Source: Mucilaginibacter segetis (GTDB lineage Bacteria; Bacteroidota; Bacteroidia; Sphingobacteriales; Sphingobacteriaceae). Taken from it: DNA of 64,000 nucleotides. The number at the start of each line of letters is the position of its first letter. Positions within the stretch are counted from its first letter, which is position 1. The notes below the pieces were generated by a model. It saw nothing but the letters and a program-made list of their open reading frames with translations, had not been told where the DNA came from and ran no database searches. Made by a program: the position numbers and the translations under genes. The DNA lies in the NCBI RefSeq assembly GCF_016522075.1, contig NZ_JAEHFW010000001.1:744001-808000 (forward strand). The letters are read 5' to 3'. Shown in pieces: positions 17,407-25,739 of this stretch.

Positions 17407-17448
17407 TCTTAAATCTCATGTCTCAAATCTCATATCTAACCTCTATTT
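17407..17448 (+). repeat. Degenerate heptamer array upstream of gldA
   Basis: Six 7-bp units in register: TCTTAAA, TCTCATG, TCTCAAA, TCTCATA, TCTAACC, TCTATTT. The array ends 8 bp before the gldA start codon, and its last unit may double as the -7 region (TATTTTTA at 17444-17451). Confidence 0.7.
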
Positions 17449-17455
17449 TTACCGC

Positions 17456-18166
17456 ATGAGTATCCGGGTAGAGGGACTAACAAAAATTTACGGGCAACAA
17501 AAAGCGGTTGATGAGATCAGTTTTTCCGCAGAACCGGGTGTACTTGGCTTTTTAGGGCCAAACGGCGCGGGTAAATCAACCACCATGAAAATGCTTACTT
17601 GTTTTATTCCGCAAACCGCGGGCACGGCTACTGTTTGTGGTTTTGATATCAGCAGGCAACCCCTGGAGGTAAAGCGCCATATTGGTTACCTGCCCGAAAG
17701 TAATCCTCTTTATACGGATATGTACGTAAAGGAAGCATTGGGTTTTGTGGCGGGCATTCACGGGTTGCAAAAGCCGCAAAAACGTATTGCTGAAGTTATA
17801 GAACAAACCGGCTTACAGCCCGAGCAGCATAAAAAAATAAATCAGCTGTCAAAAGGGTATCGCCAAAGGGTAGGACTGGCCCAGGCTATTTTACACGATC
17901 CGAAGGTGCTGATATTGGATGAGCCGACTTCCGGGCTCGATCCAAACCAATTGATAGGCATACGCCAATTGATACTTGATCTGGGTAAAACAAAAACCAT
18001 TATACTATCAACCCATATCATGCAGGAGGTAGAAGCGGTGTGCGAAAGGGTGATCATTATCAATAAAGGTAAAATTGCTGCTAATGATACCCTGCAAAAT
18101 ATGCGTAGTAAAAATGGCGATAAAACCCTCGAAAGTATTTTTATAGCGTTAACCAATAATAATTGA
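17456..18166 (+). CDS. gldA: Gliding motility-associated ABC transporter ATP-binding protein GldA
   Basis: ATPase subunit of the GldAFG transporter that in Flavobacterium is required for gliding motility. The 236-residue protein has Walker A GPNGAGKS (34-41), the signature LSKGYRQRVGLAQA, Walker B VLILDEPTSGLDPNQ and the switch histidine in STHIMQEVE. The partner permease (GldF) and GldG are encoded together at 18717-21119, with a small barrel gene between. The assignment rests on ABC subfamily pattern plus this neighbourhood. Confidence 0.88.
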   Translation: MSIRVEGLTKIYGQQKAVDEISFSAEPGVLGFLGPNGAGKSTTMKMLTCFIPQTAGTATVCGFDISRQPLEVKRHIGYLPESNPLYTDMYVKEALGFVAGIHGLQKPQKRIAEVIEQTGLQPEQHKKINQLSKGYRQRVGLAQAILHDPKVLILDEPTSGLDPNQLIGIRQLILDLGKTKTIILSTHIMQEVEAVCERVIIINKGKIAANDTLQNMRSKNGDKTLESIFIALTNNN

Positions 18167-18176
18167 ACAAAACAGC

Positions 18177-18680
18177 ATGAAGAAATTTATACTCCTTGCA
18201 TTTTTATTTGCAAGCTTTATTGCAAAGGCACAGGTGGCCCCTCAAAAAGCTTTTAGTGTGGGTTTAGATCTCGGTTTCCCTTCTAATAGTATTTATAATG
18301 TGGCATTCGGGGGATACGGAAAGGCGGAAGTACCGATAGCCAATTCCTTAAGTTTAAGTGTTACTGCCGGCTATACCAGTGTTTATTTTAAAAGCTCGCT
18401 GATAGGTAGCTCAAGTTCGCAGGATCCTATCGGGATTGTACCTTTAAAGGCAGGAGCCAAGTATTTTTTTAGTCCGGGTTTTTATGCCGAAGGTGAATTA
18501 GGTACCGCTATAGAAACCAATTACGATAAGGATAAGTTATTCGCTTATTCTATAGGCCCGGGATTTATTATTCCCACGGGTAAGCATACCGGTGTTGATT
18601 TTGGTTTCAGGTACGAAAACTGGGGAAGCGGACGCATACGTCTTACGGCTTTTCGGGTGGCCTATCGTTTAGGCTGGTAA
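18177..18680 (+). CDS. Small outer membrane beta-barrel protein
   Basis: The 167-residue product has a signal peptide (cleavage near SFIAKAQ, residue 19) and alternating aromatic/glycine strands. It ends FRVAYRLGW with a terminal aromatic residue, as in outer membrane barrels of about eight strands. It starts 10 bp after gldA and precedes gldFG by 36 bp, so it is inside the gld operon. No role in gliding is known to me for such a protein. Confidence 0.75.
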   Translation: MKKFILLAFLFASFIAKAQVAPQKAFSVGLDLGFPSNSIYNVAFGGYGKAEVPIANSLSLSVTAGYTSVYFKSSLIGSSSSQDPIGIVPLKAGAKYFFSPGFYAEGELGTAIETNYDKDKLFAYSIGPGFIIPTGKHTGVDFGFRYENWGSGRIRLTAFRVAYRLGW

Positions 18681-18716
18681 ATTTTAATTATTAAATTATC
18701 ATATTTAAAGCATAAC

Positions 18717-21119
18717 GTGTTAACTATCCTAAAAAAAGAAATAACCTCATACCTCAGTTCATTGGTAGCCTATGTTACCATTTGTGTGTTTTTGTTGGTT
18801 TTAGGATTGTTTTTATGGGTTTTCCCGGATACCAGCATACTTAACTACGGCTATGCCGGGCTCGAGAGTTTGTTCAGCACGGCGCCGTATCTTTTTATGT
18901 TTCTGGTGCCTGCCATTACCATGCGCTCGCTTGCAGAAGAACGCCGCGAAGGAACTTTTGAACTACTGCTTACCCGGCCCCTTACCGACCTGCAAATAAT
19001 TTTAGGTAAATACTTTGCCGGGGTGCTGGTGGTAGTGTTTGCCTTAGTGCCCACATTGGTATATTATTTTAGTGTTTATACATTAGGTACGCCCCAGGGT
19101 AATATTGATACCGGTGCAGTAATAGGTTCTTATATCGGGTTGTTTTTATTGGGCGCATCGTTTACGGCGATCGGCCTTTTTGCATCGTCCGTAAGTAAGA
19201 ATCAGGTGATATCGTTTACTATCGCGGTTTTTTTGTGTTTCTTTTTTTATAGCGGGTTCGATTCGCTGAGCACTATACTATCTCTGCAGGATCTTGGCCT
19301 TTCAAGCCTGGGTATTACCGAGCATTATGATTCCGTAAGTCGTGGAGTGCTGGATACCCGCGATCTGGTGTATTTCATCATCCTGTCTACCCTTTTTATA
19401 TGGCTGACGCTGTTTGTGCTGCATCGTCAGTTAAAAAAGAAATTCATTAACACGGTATTCCTGTCAACCCTGAGTTTGATGATCTCGTTAAGTGTGTTAT
19501 CGAACTTTGCCTTCACCCGGTTCGATTTTACTAAGGAGAAACGCTTTACCATATCGCCCGTTAGCCGTAAGGTAATGGATAGTTTGCCCCAACCCGTAAA
19601 CGTAACCGTTTATTTACAGGGCGATAATTTCCCAGGAGGAATGAAAAGGCTGCAAACATCGGTAAGGGATATGTTATCAGACCTGCAGGCATACAGTCAT
19701 CATCAGCTTGATTTTGTTTTTCTGGATCCGCTTAAGGGTTTATCACAGGATGAGCAAAAGCAGGCCTTTGAAAATTTACAGGCTAAAGGTATAGAGGCGC
19801 AGAATTTAAGTGTAAAAACCGATGATGGTTTATCCCAAAAAATAATTTTCCCCTTTGCTTTGGTGGAGTACCGGGGTAAAAGCATCCCGGTAAAGCTGCT
19901 GCAAACGCAAAGCAGCGTAAACCTTTCGCCCGATGAAGTGCTGAACAATTCCATTCAAAACCTGGAATATGCCTTTACCTCGGCCATAAAAAAGATAACC
20001 AGCGGCGGCAGGCAGCAAATAGGTTTTACCGAGGGGCACGATGAGCTAAGTGATGTGCAGCTTTACGATGCCATACGTTCCCTGGCCGATGGTTACAGCG
20101 TTGGCCGTATTAACCTGAGCACCATTCCTTTTGATAGCCTGCAAAAGGTAAGTATGCTGGTTATTGCTAAACCTGAAAAACCTTTTACCGAGTTGGAGAA
20201 ATTTAAGTTAGATCAGTTTATTATGCGCGGCGGGCGGGTACTTTGGGCCATTGATCAGGTTAGCGCAGAACTGGACAGTTTGCGCGGGCATGGCGGTGAG
20301 CAATTGGCCTTTAATAAACAACTGAACCTGGACGATCAGCTCTTTGGTTATGGCGTGCGTATCAATTACGACCTGATCGCTGATATCAACTGCTCTGAGA
20401 TACCTGTGGCAACCGGTGATGTAGGCGGACAGCCGCAAATACAATTGCTGCACTGGCTGTTTTATCCGGTATTTATTCCTTTCTCTAAACATCCGGTGGT
20501 TAGAAACCTGGATGGTATTCGCAGCGAATTTGCCAGCACTATTGATGTGCTTGATATAAAAAATGTTAATAAAACGGTGCTGCTTACTACATCGCCGTAT
20601 AATAAGAATTTAAGTTCGCCGCATATGCTTTCTTTACAGGCCTTGAATGAGGAGCCTGATCCTAAAGAATTCCAGAGCGCGCCAAAAATAACGGGAGTAC
20701 TACTGGAAGGTAAATTCAAATCTGATTTTAGAAACCGCCCGGTACCCGAAGGATTAAACGGACAGGTAAAGGTTTTGCAGGAAAGTAAGCCCACTAAAAT
20801 GATCGTACTGAGCGATGGCGACATTTTAAAGAACCAGGTTGATGCCGACGGATCTCCATTCCCGTTGGGTTACGACAGGTATACCCGCAAAAGCTATGGC
20901 AACAAAAACCTGTTGCTGAATATTGCTGACTACCTGGCAGACGATTCGGGCTTGATATCGCTGCGCAATAAGGAGATACAGATACGACTGCTCAACCGGG
21001 CACGCATCCGCAACGAGAAACTTTACTGGCAGTTGGTAAATAATGTTATCCCCATTGCAATAGTGTTAATATTTGCTATTTTTCAACATTATTTGCGCAG
21101 GCGAAAGTATGCTCATTAA
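18717..21119 (+). CDS. gldFG: GldF-GldG fusion: ABC permease plus GldG-type extracytoplasmic protein
   Basis: Residues 1 to about 240 are an ABC-2 permease with six membrane helices and the coupling-type sequence EERREGTFELLLTRPLTDLQIILGKY (split by helices), as in GldF. From about residue 241 the sequence is GldG-like: a membrane helix at 247-264 (NTVFLSTLSLMISLSVLSN), the TRFDFTKEKRFTISPVSRKVMDSL entry, a large periplasmic region and a final membrane helix near 770-790. In Flavobacterium gldF and gldG are separate genes; here they form one 800-residue reading frame with no stop between. Translation starts at GTG. Together with gldA it would form the complete transporter. Confidence 0.88.
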   Translation: MLTILKKEITSYLSSLVAYVTICVFLLVLGLFLWVFPDTSILNYGYAGLESLFSTAPYLFMFLVPAITMRSLAEERREGTFELLLTRPLTDLQIILGKYFAGVLVVVFALVPTLVYYFSVYTLGTPQGNIDTGAVIGSYIGLFLLGASFTAIGLFASSVSKNQVISFTIAVFLCFFFYSGFDSLSTILSLQDLGLSSLGITEHYDSVSRGVLDTRDLVYFIILSTLFIWLTLFVLHRQLKKKFINTVFLSTLSLMISLSVLSNFAFTRFDFTKEKRFTISPVSRKVMDSLPQPVNVTVYLQGDNFPGGMKRLQTSVRDMLSDLQAYSHHQLDFVFLDPLKGLSQDEQKQAFENLQAKGIEAQNLSVKTDDGLSQKIIFPFALVEYRGKSIPVKLLQTQSSVNLSPDEVLNNSIQNLEYAFTSAIKKITSGGRQQIGFTEGHDELSDVQLYDAIRSLADGYSVGRINLSTIPFDSLQKVSMLVIAKPEKPFTELEKFKLDQFIMRGGRVLWAIDQVSAELDSLRGHGGEQLAFNKQLNLDDQLFGYGVRINYDLIADINCSEIPVATGDVGGQPQIQLLHWLFYPVFIPFSKHPVVRNLDGIRSEFASTIDVLDIKNVNKTVLLTTSPYNKNLSSPHMLSLQALNEEPDPKEFQSAPKITGVLLEGKFKSDFRNRPVPEGLNGQVKVLQESKPTKMIVLSDGDILKNQVDADGSPFPLGYDRYTRKSYGNKNLLLNIADYLADDSGLISLRNKEIQIRLLNRARIRNEKLYWQLVNNVIPIAIVLIFAIFQHYLRRRKYAH

Positions 21120-21156
21120 ATTTTATACTTTTGGTTGATAAACGTAAAAAAGCATC

Positions 21157-22281
21157 ATGAGATTTATAGTTTCCACATCAACACTACTCAAGCAACTGCA
21201 GTCAGTAAGCGGCGCGCTTAGCAACAGTACCGTATTGCCTATACTGGAAAACTTTTTGTTCGAGATAAAAGACGGGAACTTAACTATTTCTGCTACCGAT
21301 CTGCAAACCAGCATGACCACCTCATTGCAGGTAGAAGCAAAGGAGAACGGAAGAATTGCCATCCCGTCGCGCATATTGCTCGATACCTTAAAGTCGTTAC
21401 CTGAACAGCCTGTGGCTTTTTCGGTTGATGACAAGACATTCGCTATTGAAATAAGTGCCGGCGATGGTAAATATAAACTAAGCGGCGAAAACGGCGAGGA
21501 TTTTCCAAAGATACCGGTTGTTGAAAACGCGTCGTCGGTAAATTTGCCTGCATCTGTTTTAGGCGAGGCAATAAACAAAACCATATTTGCAGTGAGCAAC
21601 GATGAGTTAAGGCCCGCCATGACGGGGGTTTACTGCCAGTTATCGAGCCAGTACCTTACCTTTGTAGCTACAGATGCGCATAAATTGGTGCGCTATCGTC
21701 GATTAGACGCCAAAGCAGAAAGCACCACCTCATTTATTTTACCAAAGAAAGCTTTAACGCTGCTTAAATCGGCTTTGCCTGCCGATGATGTTAATGTATC
21801 GGTAGAGTATAACAGTACCAGCGCGTTCTTCAAATTCAGCAACATTAACTTGGTTTGCCGTTTAATTGACGAGCGTTACCCTGATTATGAAGCTGTTATT
21901 CCTAAAGAAAATCCTAATAAATTAAGTATTGATAGGTTAGCATTTTTAGGTTCGCTTAGTCGTGTGGCTATTTATGCTAATAAAACTACCCATCAGGTCA
22001 GGCTGAAAATAAGCGGAAGCGAATTGAACATATCATCCGAAGATATTGACTTTGCCAACGAAGCGCATGAGCGTTTAAGCTGCCAGTACGAGGGTGAAGA
22101 TCTGGAGATTGGCTTTAATGCCCGGTTCCTGATAGAGATGCTTAAAAACTTAACCTGTGAGGAAGTATCCCTGGAAATGTCGACACCTAACCGTGCCGGT
22201 TTGTTACTGCCACAAGGCGGCGATGAGAACGAGGATGTACTGATGCTGGTGATGCCGGTGATGCTGAACAGCTACGCGTAG
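21157..22281 (+). CDS. dnaN: DNA polymerase III subunit beta (sliding clamp)
   Basis: Processivity clamp that encircles DNA and tethers the replicative polymerase. The 374 residues match the family length and show the three-domain repeat. Recognisable segments are RFIVSTSTLLKQLQSVSGAL at the start, FVATDAHKLVRYR in the second domain, VCRLIDERYPDYEAVIP between domains 2 and 3, and a C-terminal LMLVMPVML, the usual end of the clamp. Not next to dnaA here. Confidence 0.95.
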   Translation: MRFIVSTSTLLKQLQSVSGALSNSTVLPILENFLFEIKDGNLTISATDLQTSMTTSLQVEAKENGRIAIPSRILLDTLKSLPEQPVAFSVDDKTFAIEISAGDGKYKLSGENGEDFPKIPVVENASSVNLPASVLGEAINKTIFAVSNDELRPAMTGVYCQLSSQYLTFVATDAHKLVRYRRLDAKAESTTSFILPKKALTLLKSALPADDVNVSVEYNSTSAFFKFSNINLVCRLIDERYPDYEAVIPKENPNKLSIDRLAFLGSLSRVAIYANKTTHQVRLKISGSELNISSEDIDFANEAHERLSCQYEGEDLEIGFNARFLIEMLKNLTCEEVSLEMSTPNRAGLLLPQGGDENEDVLMLVMPVMLNSYA

Positions 22282-22304
22282 TGATTTGTTGATCTGTTGA
22301 TTTT
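22281..22304 (+). repeat. Octamer repeat after dnaN
   Basis: Three 8-bp units in register immediately past the dnaN stop: GTGATTTG, TTGATCTG, TTGATTTT. Short and degenerate. Confidence 0.45.
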
Positions 22305-22365
22305 AACAGTTGAAAATGATAGCACAAATCCGCAGTATAAATTTAGTGATAAAATAAAAAACTAT

Positions 22366-22394
22366 AGTCCGGCATAAAAACCCGGACTTTTTTG
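22366..22394 (+). terminator. Terminator downstream of dnaN
   Basis: Stem AGTCCGG/CCGGACT (22366-22372 with 22382-22388) with a 9-base loop and a following T run. Confidence 0.8.
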
Positions 22395-22455
22395 TAGGGC
22401 CGAATAACAAATATTACACAAATTGAGTTATATAGCATCTGACCTCGTAATAGAT

Positions 22456-23115
22456 ATGAATAGTAAGCTATCCGTTTTAGTTGTATTAATACTAGCAATC
22501 GCCTTTACGTCGTGCAAAAAAAACGATGATATACCTACTACTACATTAACTACAAATCTTAATGTAATTAATGCCACTAACAATGTACTGAACTATTATA
22601 TAAACGGTACTCGCATAAATACCAGTTCCAGTTTGTACCCGTTAGGGGCGTCGGGCTATATAGGCGTGCCCATAGGTGAACAAAATTACGCGTTCAAAAT
22701 AAATGGTACGCCCAATGTGTTATTTGAGTTGCCTTTAGCTCTTGATACCAATAAGATTTATAGCTTATACGCGGGCAATACTGCTGATGATTCATTCTCT
22801 ACTATTGATACCCTGATAGCTGACACCAATAAACTTGCTAAGGTGAGATTTGTAAATGCCTCACCTGATGCCGGCAATTTAGATGTATTAGTTGGCGATA
22901 CGGTTAATTTTAAATCGCGCGCGTTTAAAAGCTCTTCAGTATTTTTACCTGTGGGTAGCGGATTGAAAAATATACGCGTGTATAAAACCGGGACTACAGT
23001 TCCGCAGATAGATACTACGCTGACCTTACTTTCGGGTAGGATATATACACTGTTTACAAAAGTGGCAATAAATGGTAACAGGAGTGTGGATATAGGCTTA
23101 TTTGTTAACAGGTAA
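22456..23115 (+). CDS. DUF4397 domain-containing lipoprotein (first of tandem pair)
   Basis: The 219-residue product begins MNSKLSVLVV and has a lipobox ending FTSC (Cys19), so it is a lipoprotein. The mature part has the DUF4397 pattern LNVINATNNVLNYYINGTRI and a second VRFVNASPDAGNLDVLVGD. DUF4397 proteins are secreted or cell-surface beta-sandwich proteins of unknown function. The ATG at 22456 directly precedes the signal sequence, so a TTG 11 codons upstream was rejected. A paralogue follows 11 bp downstream. Confidence 0.85.
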   Translation: MNSKLSVLVVLILAIAFTSCKKNDDIPTTTLTTNLNVINATNNVLNYYINGTRINTSSSLYPLGASGYIGVPIGEQNYAFKINGTPNVLFELPLALDTNKIYSLYAGNTADDSFSTIDTLIADTNKLAKVRFVNASPDAGNLDVLVGDTVNFKSRAFKSSSVFLPVGSGLKNIRVYKTGTTVPQIDTTLTLLSGRIYTLFTKVAINGNRSVDIGLFVNR

Positions 23116-23126
23116 CTTATTAAAAA

Positions 23127-23867
23127 ATGATGAATAAAAATAAAAGCGGTGTAATGCTTTACCTCTGTATCATCATAGCCGGGGTATTATTTGTATCTTC
23201 ATTTATATCCTGCGGTAAAGAGGGAACCAACATCGGCACAGCTAATGCTAAACTTAATATTGTTAATTTAAGTTTAGATGTGCAGCCCTTTAATTTATAT
23301 ACTCATTTTTTTAAGCAAAATTCCAATAACTATCGTTATCCCAATGCTTCGGGATATTTTTTGCTGAATATAGCTGACACACCTTTCCAGATACGCCCGG
23401 CTATAACAAATGGCGTTAACCAGCTGAATCTGTTAACATTGCAAACCCCGCTACAGCAACATGTTAATTATACATGGTTTGTAACTGGCCTGCGTGCTGA
23501 TAGTTCGCTGGCAACCGTATTAACCGTTGATACGGGTAGTTTGCCGGCTATAGGCCGTGGTAAAATAAGATTTGTAAATGCCTCGCCGGGCTCCGTTGGG
23601 TTAAATATGACCGCTAATGATACGCTGGCCTTTTCAAAGGTAGCCTATAAACAGGTAACTGATTATATTGAAGTTACTGCCGGCAGTTACGATCTGAATT
23701 TTACTGCCACATCTGCGCCATCAACGGTACTTAAAACCTTAAAAAATGTGCCTGTGCTTGACGGGAAACTATACACTATTTATGCTTATGGTTTAACCAA
23801 CCGTACTGATACGGCCGCCTTCGGGGCGAATATCATACTAAACACACTGCCCGATAAAAATTATTAA
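23127..23867 (+). CDS. DUF4397 domain-containing lipoprotein (second of tandem pair)
   Basis: A 246-residue paralogue with a long hydrophobic signal and lipobox FISC (about Cys29). It repeats the core IRFVNASPGSVGLNMTAND; the codons for RFVNAS are nearly identical to those in the first copy, indicating duplication. It forms an operon with the preceding gene. It ends about 20 bp before the DedA promoter region. Confidence 0.85.
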   Translation: MMNKNKSGVMLYLCIIIAGVLFVSSFISCGKEGTNIGTANAKLNIVNLSLDVQPFNLYTHFFKQNSNNYRYPNASGYFLLNIADTPFQIRPAITNGVNQLNLLTLQTPLQQHVNYTWFVTGLRADSSLATVLTVDTGSLPAIGRGKIRFVNASPGSVGLNMTANDTLAFSKVAYKQVTDYIEVTAGSYDLNFTATSAPSTVLKTLKNVPVLDGKLYTIYAYGLTNRTDTAAFGANIILNTLPDKNY

Positions 23868-23887
23868 CGGCAATAGCATTATCTTAC

Positions 23888-23895
23888 TATTTTTG
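23888..23895 (+). promoter_or_regulatory. -7 box upstream of dedA-like gene
   Basis: TATTTTTG fits TAnnTTTG and lies 18 bp before the TTG start codon. No clear -33 element. Confidence 0.4.
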
Positions 23896-23912
23896 GCTAA
23901 AATTAAAACGCA

Positions 23913-24575
23913 TTGGAATTACTACACAGCCTTATCGATTTTATTCTGCATATTGATAAACACCTTGCCCAAATTATAAGCGATTACAGGGGTTGGACCT
24001 ACCTTATACTATTTGTTATCATATTTGCGGAAACCGGTTTTGTGGTGACGCCCTTTTTGCCAGGCGATTCCCTGTTGTTTGCAGCCGGTGCGCTTATAGC
24101 AGGCGGCCAAACCGGGCTTGATATTCACCTGCTGTGTATCATACTAATAATTGCAGCGTTTGCCGGTAATACCGTGAATTATTTGCTGGGCATTTACCTT
24201 GGCCCTAAAGTTTTTAAAGAAAAAAACAAGGTATTGAAGCTGAGCTACTACCTGCAAACCAAGGCTTTTTTTGACAAACACGGAGGCAAGGCAGTAATAT
24301 TCAGCAGGTTTGTGCCTATCATACGTACTATAGCGCCGTTTGTAGCCGGGGTAGGGCGTATGCCAATTGCACGTTATAGTTTATATAATATTGTTGGTGG
24401 TGCGGCATGGATTATTTTATTCCTTTACGGCGGTTATTTGTTTGGTAATGTGCCTTTCTTTAAAAATAATTTCTCACTGGTGGCCATCATCATTATTTTG
24501 ATATCATTGGTGCCGCCTGTTGTGGTTTATATCAAATCGAAAATGGCCAAAGGGAAACAACAGTCTACCCGCTAA
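23913..24575 (+). CDS. DedA family (SNARE-associated/VTT domain) membrane protein
   Basis: The 220-residue integral membrane protein shows the DedA core: FAETGFVVTPFLPGDSLLFAAG near the N-terminus, AGNTVNYLLGIYLG in the middle and FSRFVPIIRTIAPFVAGVGRM with the conserved arginines, followed by C-terminal helices. DedA proteins are implicated in undecaprenyl-phosphate or phospholipid recycling and in proton-dependent membrane homeostasis. The start is TTG (MELLHSLIDF), which fits the family start. Confidence 0.9.
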   Translation: MELLHSLIDFILHIDKHLAQIISDYRGWTYLILFVIIFAETGFVVTPFLPGDSLLFAAGALIAGGQTGLDIHLLCIILIIAAFAGNTVNYLLGIYLGPKVFKEKNKVLKLSYYLQTKAFFDKHGGKAVIFSRFVPIIRTIAPFVAGVGRMPIARYSLYNIVGGAAWIILFLYGGYLFGNVPFFKNNFSLVAIIIILISLVPPVVVYIKSKMAKGKQQSTR

Positions 24576-24664
24576 CCGGAAATATTACTCTTGCCTTTTT
24601 TCCGGTAATTGTACCGGGTGGAGTAAGCTAATGGTATATATAATTTTTATCGGCCCTGATAAAA

Positions 24665-25633
24665 TTATGGTTGATTGGCGACAGCGTAAACTTTACCCAC
24701 CCTGTACATGCTTTCCTCTGTTTGTAATTTTTTCTTTTCAGCAATACTTAAAGGCTTTTCTATCAGTTTATTCAGATCAGGCTGCCCGGCATCTACCCAG
24801 GCCGAAAACCAAAAACTGCCGATGCTTAAAACCGATTCGCGCATGCGCCTTTCCACCATGCCTTTTAATAACTTATGATAAGCCTTGCAGTACGCTATTG
24901 AATAAGTTTTCACCTGCTGGCTTCCACGCTTTTCCGTGGTGTATTTTTGCGCGTCGGTAAAACTTTTACTTAATTGTTTTTCTATCCGCAGAACGGAGTC
25001 GACACTGTTATAGGATGAGCGACAAATACGAAACGCCTCTGCCAGCGGGCTTTTGATATAGCGTGCCCTTCCGGCGTAATAATTATAACCGTTGCTGAAT
25101 AACTCCGGCAGGCGGCTTTCCCAAAGCGCGTGTATGCCGGTTTGCCCGGTAAGCTGTCCGTCGTAATTTTGTGTGAGATGGAGCGGCACATGCGCATCGG
25201 CAATATAATGGCCCAGGTTGGCTGATATGGTTAAAATGGCGCTTGTATCATGCCTTTTAAAGGCATTAACAAGCCAGTAATAATTAGAGTTGATAGACCA
25301 TGGAACCGTGCCATATTTATTCAGGGTATCTGATGAGTATTTGGCCGCGGCGTCCACCCATCGTTGTGGCATAACACTAAAGGGGTGTTTTCCGTAATGG
25401 TCGGCGTCAAAGTAATGGCGTGGTGCTTCGGTAGAGTCTACATACCTGCGTTTGTCTGCGCTAACGGCGTGCTCTGTTATAAACTCGATATTGCTTTTAT
25501 AAAATGCAGCCATTCCTTTGGGTAGGGTAAAAACCGCTAGCCTGTTTATGCGGTAATGGGCAAAAAATCCCCACGAAGAGCAGAGGGTAATAATTACCGA
25601 TCCAACAAAAAAAGCGATAAGGTTGCGTTTCAT
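24665..25633 (-). CDS. Zinc-dependent phospholipase C-like / S1-P1 nuclease-fold protein
   Basis: The 322-residue product has an N-terminal signal or anchor (residues 5-22) followed by WGFFAHYRINRLAVFTLP, the N-terminal Trp-plus-His pattern of the zinc phospholipase C family. Further histidine-rich motifs occur at HYFDADHYG and LGHYIADAHVPLHLTQNYDG, with HALWESRLPE after; these supply the trinuclear zinc site. The family includes phospholipase C and S1/P1 nucleases; the actual substrate is open. It is convergent with the dedA gene. Confidence 0.82.
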   Translation of the reverse strand: MKRNLIAFFVGSVIITLCSSWGFFAHYRINRLAVFTLPKGMAAFYKSNIEFITEHAVSADKRRYVDSTEAPRHYFDADHYGKHPFSVMPQRWVDAAAKYSSDTLNKYGTVPWSINSNYYWLVNAFKRHDTSAILTISANLGHYIADAHVPLHLTQNYDGQLTGQTGIHALWESRLPELFSNGYNYYAGRARYIKSPLAEAFRICRSSYNSVDSVLRIEKQLSKSFTDAQKYTTEKRGSQQVKTYSIAYCKAYHKLLKGMVERRMRESVLSIGSFWFSAWVDAGQPDLNKLIEKPLSIAEKKKLQTEESMYRVGKVYAVANQP

Positions 25634-25739
25634 CTACCTGTAAATATGGCGAAAATGCATTTAATTTATCAACAGGTCTGTCTCTATCAGTTAAAATTTA
25701 TTTAATTTGAGTTGGTTACTCACCGTAAAATTTATTTAA

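Noticed and set aside
22423..22455. TTG start for the first DUF4397 protein
   Set aside because: It would place 11 extra residues before a canonical lipoprotein signal that begins at ATG 22456.
24520..24960. Reading frame running from the end of dedA into the phospholipase gene
   Set aside because: It is antisense to the phospholipase-like gene and begins inside the dedA coding sequence; cysteine-rich translation with no motif.
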